Below, in pieces: positions 34,011-46,090 of a DNA stretch of 64,000 nucleotides. Location: assembly GCA_031841125.1 (NCBI GenBank), contig CM063109.1, positions 10,702,321 to 10,766,320 on the forward strand. Reading direction: 5' to 3'. A program made the position numbers and the translations under genes. The number at the start of each line of letters is the position of its first letter. The first letter of the stretch is position 1. Below the pieces are notes generated by a model. The model was not told the DNA's origin. It saw nothing but the letters and a program-made list of their open reading frames with translations, and did not search any database. Source of the DNA: Acanthococcus lagerstroemiae. Its lineage: Eukaryota; Arthropoda; Insecta; Hemiptera; Eriococcidae.

Positions 34011-34794
34011 AAGTGTAAATCTTTCTCAGAAATGAAAAGATAAGCACAGGAGAGAAAAAGTGGAGGGATGCAACCCTACTAGTCGAGAGACCAAGGAATA
34101 TAACAAAAACAACAAGTCTTTCTTCCCCCGGCCATTTTCAATGTTCGAAATTTTACTTACACGATATACATGGGCTGCAGTCGAAACTACACGCTGTGCT
34201 AGCTCGCGGACATGAAAAATTCTCATCATGAAAAATTTAGAACTGAATTTCGGAAAATTTTTCTCGTAGAACTTGTCGCAGGATAGAGTAACGTGTCGTC
34301 AACTTCCTTATTTGCTCGGAATGCTGAACTTATTTAGCCTCCGAGTGAAATTACGAATGGTGGAAGCGGCTTGTTTAAAATTATAATGCCGATAAACCTG
34401 CGATATAAACTTTTTTATACGCTAGTATGTCATGAACGAGCGCGTTTATAAATGAAGAACTGGCTTCGACTTTTATGGCATTTTTTTTACACCTTTCGAG
34501 GGAGAAAAATTGCTATAATACTTGAAGGACAATACCTAATATTTATCTCGGCACATAGACACATCAGGAAGTGAATTTAACTCTCCAAAAGAAACGCTTC
34601 AGGTTTCGTCAATTGAAGATTTATTTTACAAAGTGCCCTTAATCCAAAACAGCAAAGTTTGAGAAATCGAAAAAAATTTCCCATTTTTTATGTGAGGCTG
34701 GTAACATTGATTTAATGGTTTCAATGGAAAGTCAGGATATAATAGCAGTATTACTGTCAAAGATTGAAAACTGTCGGCCTTACAGTCTTCGAGT

Positions 34795-34931
34795 CATGGG
34801 TGGATACAGAAAATAATTTCAGGGGGTCCGAATGAAAAATGTTATAGGTGAAACATAATAGCTGTAGGTTACTATGGACAGATTTAGATATTTCGGGGGG
34901 GGGGGGGGGTCCGGACCTGTATCCGCCACTG
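34795..34931. mobile_element. Small hAT-like MITE (GTGGATACAG / CTGTATCCGCCACTG)
   Basis: Inverted ends with a G run at 34893-34907. The flanks CTTCGAGT (34787-34794) and CTTCGGGA (34932-34939) match at 6 of 8 positions. Non-coding. Confidence 0.6.
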
Positions 34932-34959
34932 CTTCGGGAAAATCGTGGACTGAGGGCAG

Positions 34960-35910
34960 TTTGTGATAGAAAGGCACGTGAGCTTTCGGTGAAAATTCTA
35001 TGTTGTCGTTCCAAAACTGTCCCGACAGTGGAAAAATTTCGGCTTCTCGGTCCGGATAATGCGTGTGGATCGGTGCTTAGTTTGATAATCATTTCTTTGC
35101 GGAGAGTAAGGTTGTCAATTTTGGTCATAGGATCGTTGGTGGTGGTGTATTTTTTGGCCTTTGTTAATATTAGTTTGCATTTTATGGGTCTATGGTCTGG
35201 AGTGACGGGAAAATTTGTCAGAACGTTTTTGATATCAACTGAGGCTAAGATGTAGTCGATTTGGTTTTATTCTCGAGGCTGGGAGGCACCCAGGTCCATC
35301 TCGTACTTTCTCTCTTTTTGAAGAGAGTGTTCATTTCCTTCAGATAGTTTTCTTATCAAAATCTTAGGAGTCTCCATCCACTTTCGTTTCCTTTAACGTA
35401 GCCATAGTACCTAAGTATTTTGATTCTTCAGTTTTTTTGTTTGTTTTTTTGCCTACCTGGCTGTTAAAGTTCTCTATGATCCAGGTTCTAAGTAGTTGAT
35501 TTTTTTTTTTATTACTTCCATCAATAAAATCTGTCAGGTTTGAGTAAAATTCATTCAGTTCTGTTTCAGAGGCTGCTGCGGTGGGGGGCGTATACCTGAA
35601 TTATCTCAATTATCGTACCTTTCGTAAACGCAATTCTTATTGTAGCTATGCTGTCATTTTTACTAGAAAATTCGCTGTCCTGGTTTGACTAGGAATCCTA
35701 CTTCCACTTGTCCCTTTTCACTATCCGTGTGATGTTATAGTTCTTCGTTAGTATTAGTTTCCCATTTTAGCATCTCATTTCCGAAACTCCTGAGATTTGA
35801 AGGTCGGAGTTGTTGAATGCTAGTTTTAGTTCACTTAGTTTGTCGTTTGATTTTAGTATACGTACGTTAAATGTTCCTATGGTTTGTGTTTTTCTGTTAG
35901 TAATATTTTC
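34960..35910 (-). pseudogene. LINE endonuclease relic, 5' end on the right
   Basis: Minus strand from 35905: TIGTFNVRILKSNDKLSELK ... SDLQISGVSEMR, the start of an APE-type endonuclease. Further blocks resembling the endonuclease middle and end (YAPPTAAASETEL..F, SDHRP-like KCKL near 35170) follow to the left with frameshifts. The left part abuts the MITE at 34795-34931. Confidence 0.6.
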
Positions 35911-36098
35911 ATCACAGACAACCAATAGGAGCACACGACTAAACAGGTTCACTATACGGTACTACTCTCGATTATGATCACCGGACCACAAGGGACAAGT
36001 CTCATTTAGGGTACTCTACTGATGATGGCATAACAGCCGGAAGCGTTCTGGACTACAGAAGAAAAAAAAGTGAATGGGCACACCCTACAAATGGAATT
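35911..36098 (+). mobile_element. Penelope-like 3'-end fragment
   Basis: Closely matches the right arm at 29165-29350 (AACCAATAGGAGCACACGAC, GGACCACAAGRGACAAGTC, GAAGCGTTCTGGACTACAG, ACAAATGGAAT). It directly adjoins the start of a LINE endonuclease in the opposite orientation. Confidence 0.75.
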
Positions 36099-36112
36099 TT
36101 CATTTTCGTTAG

Positions 36113-38590
36113 TTGGTGTCAACGTTTGTCACAACAGTAAGGCAAGAAGTTATAGACATAACACTCTGCAATTCCAAACTTAAGGACCGAATCCAGGAAT
36201 GGAGAGCGTTGGACAAACCGTCTCTATCGGATCGCCGATATATCCAATACCAGATTCGGGTACCTAAGAAGGAATACAGAGCTGTCAGGAACTCTAGAAG
36301 AACTGTCTGGGGAGACTTCAGAAATGATTTAGAAAGACTGACGAGGTACAACTGGTAACGGACGGTCTGGAGGCACAAGCTAGCGTACTGGATGGCGCGC
36401 TCAGGGACACCTACGACAGGAACTGTGAGCCTAAAATAATAAAATCACACAAAACCATCTGGTGGACAGCAGAGCTGGGGAAACGTAGGAAAAATACTCG
36501 AAGAAGGCTGAGGTCTGCACTGAAAAATAATACACCAGCTTACTGGGAATTATATCATGAGACCCAAAAAGCACGTAAAAACCCGGGTCCACCTGGCCAA
36601 AGTCAGAGAGGAATTTTAGACCAACTGCAAAGGCTCACGTGCGTGATGACAACGGGGGCAATGAGAACGGCGCCGACGAAGGCACTTGAAAGGCTCCTAA
36701 ACCTGCCACCACTTCACATTGCTATAGAAGCGGCTTATCGTCTGGATCAATCAAACTTTCGGGCCCAAAAAAACAGGCCACAGAAGGATGTGGAAATGGC
36801 GGAGACGATGGACAAATGCTTTGTGATGCCGAAGTATAGAATCGCGGTGGAACGCTTCTTTGATAAGCCATACCGTGCACTGATACCCACACGGGAGGCT
36901 CGGGAAAAGAGGTGACCAAGTATTCTAGAGAAATAGGAGCGTGTATGGTTTGCAGATGCCTCAAAGAATGACCAAGGAGCAGGAATCGGAATCATGCAAA
37001 AGGCGCTGACAACTGTTCAGTGGCACTGAGTGATCAGAGGTGATGGTGATCACGGTGGCCATTGATAGAACCTAGCAGAAGGGGCTTGCAGATCTATATC
37101 TGTACAGACAGTCAAACGGCTATTAAAAGGCACTATCTCGGTACACCAAACTACATCCCTGGTGGCGGCGGACTGCGTTAATAAATTATACACCCTTGCT
37201 CAGGAGAACCGTGCCACCATACGAGTACTATGAACACCGGGGCACTGCGGCATAAAATGGAACATGATCGCTGACAAGCTAGCGAAGGAGGGCATAAAAA
37301 GGAACTGGCAATGCCCAGGCCGTGTCTTCCTGCAGCATCATCAGTAGTCCTTGCTCATTACTAAGCGCTAGGTGACCCGCAAGCGACTTCCTCCACCATT
37401 ATCCTCCATGAATGCCTGTCCTCGGCCTCTCAGATCAATCGCGGCAGCCCACAGTTGGACACTTCCTCCAGTTGATCGATCCATTTCCTTGGCGATCTTC
37501 CTCTGGATCGCTTCTCCTCCGCTTTGCCTTGAACAACTATTTTCTCCAGGTTTTCACCCGGTCTCCTCGTTATATGTCCAAAAAATTTGAAGATCCGACT
37601 GTAACAAATGGACGAAAGGCGCTGGTGGATGTTCAACGCTGTCTTTTTGGCGGTCCAAGATATCCGCAACATTCTACGATATACCCACATTTCAAGGGCG
37701 TCAATTCTTTTACGGTCGTCTGCCTTGATTGTCCAGGTTTCGCAGCCATAAAGGAACACTGCAAGGACGAGCGTAGTTACTATCCTTAGTTTGGTGGCTA
37801 TGGTTAACCCTCTCTGTCCTTGCATAGTGGTGCTAATCATGTCGCCGCTTCTCGAGCTATGACAGTTCTTCTTATTTCGGCGCTGCTCCCTCCATTTTTA
37901 TCTATCAACGATTCCAGGTATACAAATCGATCTACCTTCCCAAATTTTTCCAACTCGCTTGATGGTCGCAAGGTCTCCGCCTGGTCGATTACCATGACCT
38001 AAGATTTATTTCTATTAAGTATTAGGCCGCACTCTTCACTGTTTCTTTCGACTCGTTCTAGTAGTTGCTTCAATTCTTCTTCCGAGTATACAGCGTCATA
38101 AAATCCAAGGTGAAGGCTTGGATAAGTAAGCAGACGGAAGTGCATTGGCGGATGGCCAGTGGCAGGAAAGTCAACAAAACACTGATAGGGACACTCCGAA
38201 TAAGGACGCCAAGTTCCTACTAGAGTTTGACAGGGAACATGCAAGGCTCATAGTTGGACTACTAATTGGTCATGGGGCCGCAAAACACATGCGGTATAAA
38301 ATAGGAGTAGCGAAAAGCGTCTCCTTTAGGCAGTGTGGAGAAGAGGAAGCAACCTTGATCCACATCATATGTCAATGCCCAGCAATAGCCGGTACAAGAC
38401 TCGAAGCACTGGGACTAGAGTGTTCAGCATCCAGTGAAGTCAAAGGGATAACACGCAGTAAAATTCTCACATTGGCTATAACAGTGAGGCTACTGAGCTG
38501 ATCCTTAACAGTAACTTGAGGAAAAGTGTAATGGACTACAAAGTCTGAGCACTCGGCTCATACAGCGCCACCTCACACAAATGTAACGTA
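36113..38590 (+). pseudogene. RNase H-bearing LINE, copy B, internally deleted and interrupted
   Basis: Endonuclease end (SLSDRRYIQYQI, 36220-36250) is followed by linker sequence. It then jumps straight to the post-RT block (QRLTCVMTTGAMRTAPTKAL ... NLPPLHIAIE, 36625-36730), so the reverse-transcriptase core is deleted. The RNase H region follows (VWFADASKNDQGAGIGIM at 36945; TPGHCGIKWNMIADKLAKEG at 37235-37295). It is interrupted at 37339-38089, then resumes YSVIKSKVKAWISKQTEVHW and a 3' end (AAGTCTGAGCACTCGGCTC ... GCGCCACCTC) to about 38580. Several stops. The copy at 11790-12610 is its close relative. Confidence 0.8.
37339..38089 (-). pseudogene. 5'-truncated endonuclease/RT LINE inserted in copy B
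   Basis: Minus strand: post-YADD segment ELKQLLERVERNSEECGL (about 38070-38020), then the open frame 37840-37430 with VFLYGCETWTIKADDRKRID, VYRRMLRISWTAKK, FGHITRRP and RGRSPRKWIDQLEE, the C-terminus typical of insect endonuclease/reverse-transcriptase LINEs. It ends in ACTGATGATGA. Copy A of the host LINE lacks this insertion (CTGTAGCATACAGCGTC), which fixes both boundaries. The 5' truncation fits target-primed reverse transcription. Confidence 0.85.
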
Positions 38591-39914
38591 TGTAGTGGGT
38601 GTCTTTTTTGAAGGTTTATGTTTGAAGTTCGTTCGAGAGATTGGCTCTTGTGAGGTAATTAGGGTGTATCGTCGCGAGACTGAAGTTTCCCTTGTTGGGA
38701 GATTAGCTTCGGAAAAAGGTCGCCCTAAGATCAAGAAAATTAGCTTCGGCAAATAATATGTTGAAAAAATGCGTATTTTTCAGCGGTTTCTCCCATTAAT
38801 GGTACAGTCGAAAAATATCCGAACGCATTCCTCATTTTCCATTTTTATAATGATTCCACGAGCGTAGTGAGTCTTAACGAGCAAAAAATCTTCGAGGAAT
38901 CGGAGACGTTAACGTCTTCATTGGAACTCTGGCATGGATTATAGGATCTTTCATCATACCGTGCTCATCATTATTTAAAAAAAAAGATGCAGTTAAGGGT
39001 GTATAAGTTTACTAGGAGGATTTTCGATATCTACTCCCATCTAACCCATTGACGGTTATTTAGACTTGTAAAGTCAGCGAGGCGTTCGCGTCGCATTTTC
39101 ACAATTTTTTTTTTGTCTTAGCCAACTCTCACGCGCGAAATATCGCGAAACGATCTACGGGATCGAGTTCCGGATTGAATGCCCTTTCGAGCGTAAAGAA
39201 AAACGGATTTGTAATGAGAAAACGAGACAAGTCGACCGAGTAAAACTATATATTTACTCGGCTGACTCAGTCGAGTGCTGTGAAATGTCTCCTGTCAAGT
39301 CTTGTAATGCACGTTGAAGGGAAAAGTATAGCTACCAGCGAAATAAACGTATGCGTTTCCTGCACCCGAACGAGGAAGAAAAAAACTCGGCCAAGTAAAA
39401 AGTTAGTAATGTTTCATTTCATGCGGATTAATCATTTCACGAGGATGAACTGGCGGTAGTTTAGCTCGCGAATTTCAGCGGTTGCAGAGGAACAGAACCG
39501 AATCGTCTCGAGAAACAAAATTTCCGCTGATTTTTGTACTCTCTGCGTGATCAGGCACGGGCCCACACCTGAAAGGATGACGGGGGAATGCTACCTTGAA
39601 TTCCCCTTCAGTGGAAAACGGACTTTTTGCAAGACTCTCGATCCTAGTTTCAGAGGAGGGCAGTCCGTATTTGAGCAACAGAAGAAAGACAGAACTTTAA
39701 CCAAACCTTGATGATGTATTCGAAATTCACTATAAGTGGTCAGACAATTCATTTTTGGAAGGAACAAATTCTTGTAAAAATCAGTTAACCTTAATAAATT
39801 ATTTTTCTCCTGGCATAGGTGGATCCAGGATTTTCTCAAGAGGGTGAGGGGGAGGTGAAAAAAGCATGAATAATTATTTTATTTTATCGTATATTGGCTA
39901 ATAAAATCTCTTAT
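38591..39914. other. Intronic, no gene seen
   Basis: No domain-bearing ORF. Near 39821, GTGGATCCAGGATTTTCTCAAGAGGG resembles the left end of the MITE at 2808 but no right end was found. Confidence 0.45.
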
Positions 39915-40373
39915 ATTTAACTCTTGTCAGGCTCTATTCCCTCAATATTGGCTCATTTCTGGGCAAATGGCTCTAAATATCCCTTCCATCTTTTCCTCTC
40001 TCGTGCTTCTCTTTCTACAAATTGGTTCCCACTCCTGAACCATCTCGTTTCTCCATCTTGTTTGAGGTCTTCCCCTGTTGCGCTTCCCTTCACTTGGTAT
40101 CCAGTACAAAACGTTCCTCCCTCATCTGTCCTCTTGCCTAATTACATGTCCCGCATATTTTGCTTTTAACTGTTTGATCGTGTTGTCTTTGAGTCCTGAT
40201 TTCCCCCTGATTTCCGTGAGTAGTAAGAGGGCTACTTTGTAACTCTCGCCCATCCCCTAGTTCCCTTCAGTTTGACCACAACTTGTAACATATCTGACTT
40301 CTTCAAAGGTAGAGGTGCTCGCTCATCCAGACTCTTGAAAAATTAGTCTTTTTGGTATACATTTGATGGTTAA

Positions 40374-41262
40374 GGTACACCGGGGCAATTCCTGGTCAAA
40401 AAGAAAATTTGTGGGGGAAAAACAATATGACTGAATGGAATACATAGATCGATAGCCTAAATCTTGCTCTTCATGATGCTAAGGGTGGAGATGTCATAAT
40501 GAAAGAATAAAGGAAGATTCGAAAGGAAGTTTCTGTCCGGGAATTGCCCCCAGGTTTCAGCCATTTAATGGATGCTACGGGGCAAAAAGTGGACCGTCTT
40601 TTTTCTCATTCGTTTTTACTCATATTACAATTTTAACCTCAAAATCATATTCAGCGTCTCAGAAAGTACTAGAAAACATTCAAAACTTACCCAAATTGAC
40701 AAAAAATAAAAAAAAAGGTCTGTGAAAAAATGCGAAAATGTTTTATTAACAAACAGTATGCTAATTCCACGAAACTTGCTTACAATAGTTGAATAGTATT
40801 ATGGAGAATGTAAAGTGATAACACAACAGTTTTCTCCTGCATAATTTCCCTTCTTATCACTCAAAAAATCTCGACCAGTATTTACCCCTCACGTTTGGCC
40901 CCCAATTCTAAGGCCTCCAAGCCATCCAACATTTTCCCCTCAGTTGATGCTGATAGTCCTCAACAGCCTCTTTTCAAATCTCTTCTTGCATAAATCTCGT
41001 TTCTTTAGTCATTTTCATTTTATTAACTGCTCTAATTACTGTACATTATCAATGCGGGATTTCTTGGTGAAGTTGAGAATTTTTTTTTTTCTTTTTCAAC
41101 ACTGATTCCATTTTTGTGCTGGATTTTTTAAAGGTCGTTCTTTGGGTAGATCTACACACTGTAAGCCTGTGGTCACAAAATACAACGCAAATATGGTAGA
41201 GTTATAAGACAGTCTAGTTTTTGCTCCGCATTTTTATATTCCTGGAATTGCCTCGCTGTACC
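40374..41262. mobile_element. piggyBac-like MITE (TTAA-flanked)
   Basis: Inverted ends GGTACACCGGGGCAATTCC and GGAATTGCCTCGCTGTACC, each flanked by TTAA (40370-40373 and 41263-41266), the target used by piggyBac-type elements. The 889 bp have no transposase frame. Confidence 0.8.
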
Positions 41263-41266
41263 TTAA

Positions 41267-41538
41267 TTGAGTCTATTCAGGAAAAATCCATTCGAGAAAA
41301 TTCCCATTTGGGAAAATATTTGAGAATAACGTCTATTCAGGAGCCCAAGTCTAGCAAAATCACATATGTACATAGTAACTAATTACTGCTTTCGTCCTAT
41401 CTTGTTTTTTTTTCTTTTTTTTTTTTTTTCTTGTTTTAGGTTTGAAAATGACCGAATCTCATCATTATAGAAATTTTTCCAAACGGATTTTTCCCGAATA
41501 AACATTTTTCGGAATGGATTTTCCCCAAATAGACTCAA
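41267..41538. mobile_element. MITE (TTGAGTCTATT ends)
   Basis: Ends TTGAGTCTATTCAGGAAAAATCC and GGATTTTCCCCAAATAGACTCAA are inverted. A further GTCTATTCAGG copy lies at 41331. It abuts the TTAA of the neighbouring element. Non-coding. Confidence 0.65.
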
Positions 41539-42948
41539 TGAACTATCAAATGTATACGAAAAAGACTAATTTTTCAAGAGTCTGGATGAGCAAGCACCTC
41601 TACTTCCGAAGAAGTCAGATATGTTAGAAGTTGTGGCCAAACTGTAGGTGACAGGCGAGAGTTACAAAGTAGCCCTCTTACTACTTCCGTGTTTTTGATT
41701 TTGTCTAGCTTTTTGATCCCTAAGATACTTCTTTCCAATGCTCTTTGAGTGGATTGAACTTTTTCCACACTGGCTTTTGTTGTCGCCTATGTCTGACATC
41801 CGTATGTTAGTGTACTTTTAATGCCTAACGGCTAAGGTCTCGGAATGGAATTACAATAGTTACAGGGTTTGGGTTTTATGGTTATAGGTAAGCGGTGTAC
41901 ATCTTAAGATTTAAATTAGGTGTAGTATACAGTTCTGAACTAGGAAATCGATTAGTAGTGATGAATTCTTTAGCTGAAGTAGGTTGTCCGGGTTGGTGTT
42001 TCGGTGATTGTTCCTATTTTGAAATGAAATTGTCCCAAGTCATTGCTGATTTTTCGGGGCATGGAGCTTCATTACTTTTCAGTTTTTTTCAGGGCGTATT
42101 CTACTTCACTTTTTAAGATTTTGGGTACGTCTTCTTCGTTTTGTTCGTTCTCCCCTTCTTTCTCTTTTATGTTTTCTTTGTTGTATAATTTTTCATAGAA
42201 CTGCGTAGCTGCTTCCACAATTTGCTCCCTGTCCCTGATTTCCTGCCCTTATTTGTTTTCTACCTTCAATACCAATTTTCTCCCTTTACTCAGTTCTTCT
42301 GCTGCCATTTTTAGAGATTCATTGTCTCTGAAACTGCGTTCCAATTTCGCTGTATCAAATGTTCTTATGTCACGACGAATTTGTCGTTGGGGCAATTTCT
42401 TCAATTCTGTAAATTTTATTTTCTCAATTGGTGCCAAAAATTTTTTCTTTTGCAGTTGCTCCATTTCTTCGATTATCTTTTTAGTGTTTTCTGTTAGACT
42501 ATCATCCGCTATTTCGTTTTCTCTAACTACCCTATATTCGTTGTTACCTTACTTAATTGCTTCTTCTATGATATGTATTATATTTTTCTTGCACTGAGTT
42601 TCCATTTTTTCGTCTCCTGTCAATAATTTCTTTGACCCTTTCCCTATATTTGTCGTACCTGTGCAGTGGAATAATTTTAATTGCAAACTTCTCTTTTTTC
42701 TTATAATTGTTGTATTTTATCCTCCTTCCCCATCTTATCTTTGCTCGTGATATTCTATGGTCCGACGAAAAGTTGAAATTAGTCAATGTGGTTATCTTCA
42801 TATCATTTGTTACAATATGGTCTATTTCGTTTCTGGTTTTTTGATCGGGAGATATCTGGGTGAATTTTCTGGTTTTTTTTTTTTTTTTTTGTAGAAAGTA
42901 TATGCTACTTTAAGATTTTGCTGGGATGAAAATTCTATTAGTCTTTCC

Positions 42949-45489
42949 AGGTTCCAGGTGCATGTCACCAGCCCCCTCACTGTGGAAATGGGGGAGAAAG
43001 ATAATGTCAATAATTTGTTCTTAATTAGTTCTAATTTATTCAGACATTTTTAGAATTTGTTCTTACCCCCACCACCCAAAAATTAGCAACTCAGTTTGAG
43101 GGGCTGTCAACATGTTAGCCCCTGACATTCGATTTCGGGGTTATAACAACTCTCAAACATTTGTTCCTAATTTGTTATAATTTGTTCCACAGTTTTCAGA
43201 ATTTGTTCCGCCACCCTCCCCTATTTACAGCTACCAAAAAGAGGGGCCGGATCAACTAATATCTATAATCCCACGCGAATACTATTTGCGGCACACTAAA
43301 ATTTGTTTTACGCTCGTTCTGATTTATTCTCACATCTACACACCTGAGACCACTACCACTATACATTTGCCGACTATTCGAGCTCAGGGGCGGGGGTGAG
43401 TGACTCTTAACTCTTTAGTTTCCATATGAGTACGATTTGCTGCACACTGAAATTTATTCTGTATACGTTCTAGTTTGTTCTTTCAACCAAACACCACAGA
43501 CTATCAAAACCATACATTTGCCGACTACCTGAACTAGGGGGTGGGGGTAAGTGACACTTTTATGTATGAATTTTCCACATAAATACAATTTGCTGTGAAC
43601 TACTATTTGTTCTCTATTCATTCTAATTTGTTCTCTCATCTACACACTAAAATCCGTCACCACAAAACATTGGCCGAAAATATGAACTTATGTGGTGGGG
43701 GTAAGTGGTCCTTATGTGTGAACTTTCCAAATAATTTCGATTTGTCGCCCACTACAATTTGTTCTCTGTTGGTTCTAATTTATTCTCGAATCTACAAACC
43801 ACAAACTATCATCAATGTGTGTTTGAAGTTGACTGAAATTCAAATGGTGGGCTTAAGTGACCCGTATGTCTTAAGTTTCCATAAAAATGTGATTTCTTCC
43901 CAACTATTATTTGTTCTCTATTTGTTCTAATTTTTCTCTCATCTACACACGACAATCCGTCGCCTAAAAACATTTGCCGACTCTACAAACTTATGCGGGG
44001 GGGGGGGGGGGTAAGTGGCCATTATGTGTGAATTTCCTACATAAGTGCGTTTTTTCGCGCACAATAATTTGTTCTCTTTTGTTTTTGTTTTTTTTTTAAA
44101 TAATTGTTCTCGAATCTACACTATTAATGGAAATGACTTTTTAGAATATACTTAGTAAGTTACATGTATAAGAATGATACGGCTATTCGTTTAAAAAAGA
44201 AATCAGGGGATATCAACTGTGCCCCATTTTTATGGAAACTTAGGATATGAGGGTCACTTAAGCCCACCCTTCGAATTTCGATTGATTTCAAATACACATT
44301 GATGATGGATTGTGGTGTGTAGATTCGCGAACAAATTAGAACAAATAGAGAACTAATTGTAGTGGCCGACCAATCCCAATTATGTGGGAAATGCGCTCAT
44401 AAAAAGGCCACTTACCCTTGCTACATAAGTTCACATTGTCGACCAAAGCTTTGTGGCGACGGATTTTAGTGTGTAGGTGAGAGAAAAAATTAGAACAAAC
44501 AGACAAGAAATTGTAGTTGGCAAGAAATCAAATTGACATGGATACTTAGGACTTAAGGGTCACTTAAGCCCACCCCCTGCATCTTGATTGATTTCAGATA
44601 CACCCTGATGATGGACGGTGTTGTGTAGATTCGAGAACAAATTGTAGTTGGCACGAAATCAAATTGATATGGATACTTAGAACTTAAGGGTCACTTAAGC
44701 TTACCCCCTGAATTTTGATTGGTTTCAAAAACCCATTGATAATGGATTGTGGTGGGTAGATTCGAGAACAAATTAGAACAAATAGAGAACAAATTGTAGT
44801 GAGGGACAAATCGCAATTATTTGGAAAGTTCGCACATAAGGACCACTTACCCCCACCACATTAGTTCATATTTTCGGCCAATGCTTTGTGGTGACGGATT
44901 TTAGTGTGTATATGAGAGAACAAATTAGAATGAACAGAGAACAAATTGCAGTTTGTAGCAAATCGTATTTATGTGGAAAGTATACAGAATAAATTTCAGT
45001 GTGCAGCAAATCGTACTCATATGGAAACTAAAGAGTTAGGAGTCACTCACCCCCGCCCTTGAGCTCAAATAGTCGGCAAACGCATAGTGGTAATGGTCTC
45101 AGGTGTGTAGATGACAGAACAAATTAGAACGAGTGTAGAACAAATTTTAGTGTGCCGCAAATAGTATTCGTGTGGGATTATAGGTATTAGTTGAGCCTGC
45201 CCCTCTTTTTGGTGGCTGTAAATAGGGGAGGGTGGCCGAACAAATTTTGAAAACTACGGAACAAATCAGAACAAATTAAGAACAAATGTTTGAGAGTTGT
45301 TATAATCTCGAAATTGGATGTTGGGGCTAGCATGTCGCCAGCCTCTTAAACTGAGTTGCTAATTTTTGGGGAATAGGGGTAAGAATAATTTCTAAAAATG
45401 GCTGAACGAATTAGAACGAATTAAGAACAAATTATTGACACTATTTTTCTCTCCCATTTCCACAATGAGAGGGCTGGTGACATGCACCT
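42949..45489. mobile_element. 2.5-kb foldback element with repeat-built arms
   Basis: Two arms of over 1.1 kb (about 42956-44100 and 44150-45489) are reverse complements end to end. They start AGGTGCATGTCACCAGCC and end GGCTGGTGACATGCACCT. Within each arm a unit of about 150 bp recurs about five times (TTTGTTCTAATTTGTTCTC, CTACACAC...AAATCCGTC, ACATTTGCCGAC, GGGGGTAAGTG). The flanks AGTCTTTCC (42940-42948) and AGTATTTCC (45490-45498) form a 9-bp duplication with one mismatch. It splits a LINE endonuclease. No transposase; Mutator-like or foldback class by structure. Confidence 0.8.
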
Positions 45490-46090
45490 AGTATTTCCCT
45501 ACTTTTGTTTTTGATTCCTAAACAATATTTACTCAAGATTCCCGACCCTCCCTCGTTTCCGCCAATTTTCGCATTCCAGTCCCCCATTATCATTGTATAA
45601 TATTCTTTGTTTTGCTCCAAAAGCTCTTCCAGCTTTGCATAGAACTCCTCTCTTTCCCCTTCCTTAGCATCCATGGTTGGGGCATATATTTGAGCTATCA
45701 ATGCATTGACTTTTTCTTCCACTGTAGCGAATCCGTTCAGAGACTCCTCCGATTTCTTTAATTTTTCTCATTATCGGTTTTTAGATATAAAATCCCACTC
45801 CCCTGAACCCTCTTGTCTCCTCATAAAATAATACATGTAATTTCCTTTCTTTCTTTGTGTTAGTTTTTCTCCCCATTTCCTTATTACTTCCCCTAATCCT
45901 ATTGTAGCCCATTGTATTTTTTCTATATTTTTTTTTCAAAGTCGTACATCCCGTCTTTCCCTGCCATCCTCTTGCAATTATAATACAATAAATTCAGACC
46001 TTTTTCGCAATTTTCTTCCGATTCCTCTTCCTTGAAAACAGGTGTGTAGGTATTACAGCAGTTTTCCCCCACGGTGGCTGCCTCCCGTCT

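Larger units (their letters stand above)
40220..41683. mobile_element. Foldback element with ~150-bp arms
   Basis: Left arm from TAGTAAGAGGGCTACTTTG (40221) to about 40369; right arm about 41540-41683 ending CAAAGTAGCCCTCTTACTA. The flanks TTTCCGTGA and CTTCCGTGT (7 of 9 match) suggest a 9-bp duplication, as in Mutator-like elements. The loop is filled by two other MITEs (40374-41262 and 41267-41538); without them the element would be a near-perfect hairpin of about 310 bp. Confidence 0.75.
39915..46090 (-). pseudogene. Non-LTR retrotransposon split by two foldback elements
   Basis: Minus-strand order from the right. Endonuclease start blocks (RGFRGVGFYI, about 45800) are followed by ALIAQIYAPTMDAKEGE, then YYTMIMGDWNAKIGG (45722-45560). 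The 2.5-kb foldback (42949-45489) intervenes, then LERLIEFSSQQNLKVAYTF, then FSSDHRISRAKIRWGRR (42780-42720). A linker and the RT start (ILKSEVEYALK near 42110) come next, followed by a missing RT core. YGCQT / VEKVQSTQRALERSILGIKK (41830-41700) precedes the second foldback (40220-41683). The C-terminal AKYAGHVIRQ, GKRNRGRPQTRW and WKGY tail (40190-39915) completes it. The gene is dead, but the order shows it was one element. Confidence 0.75.
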
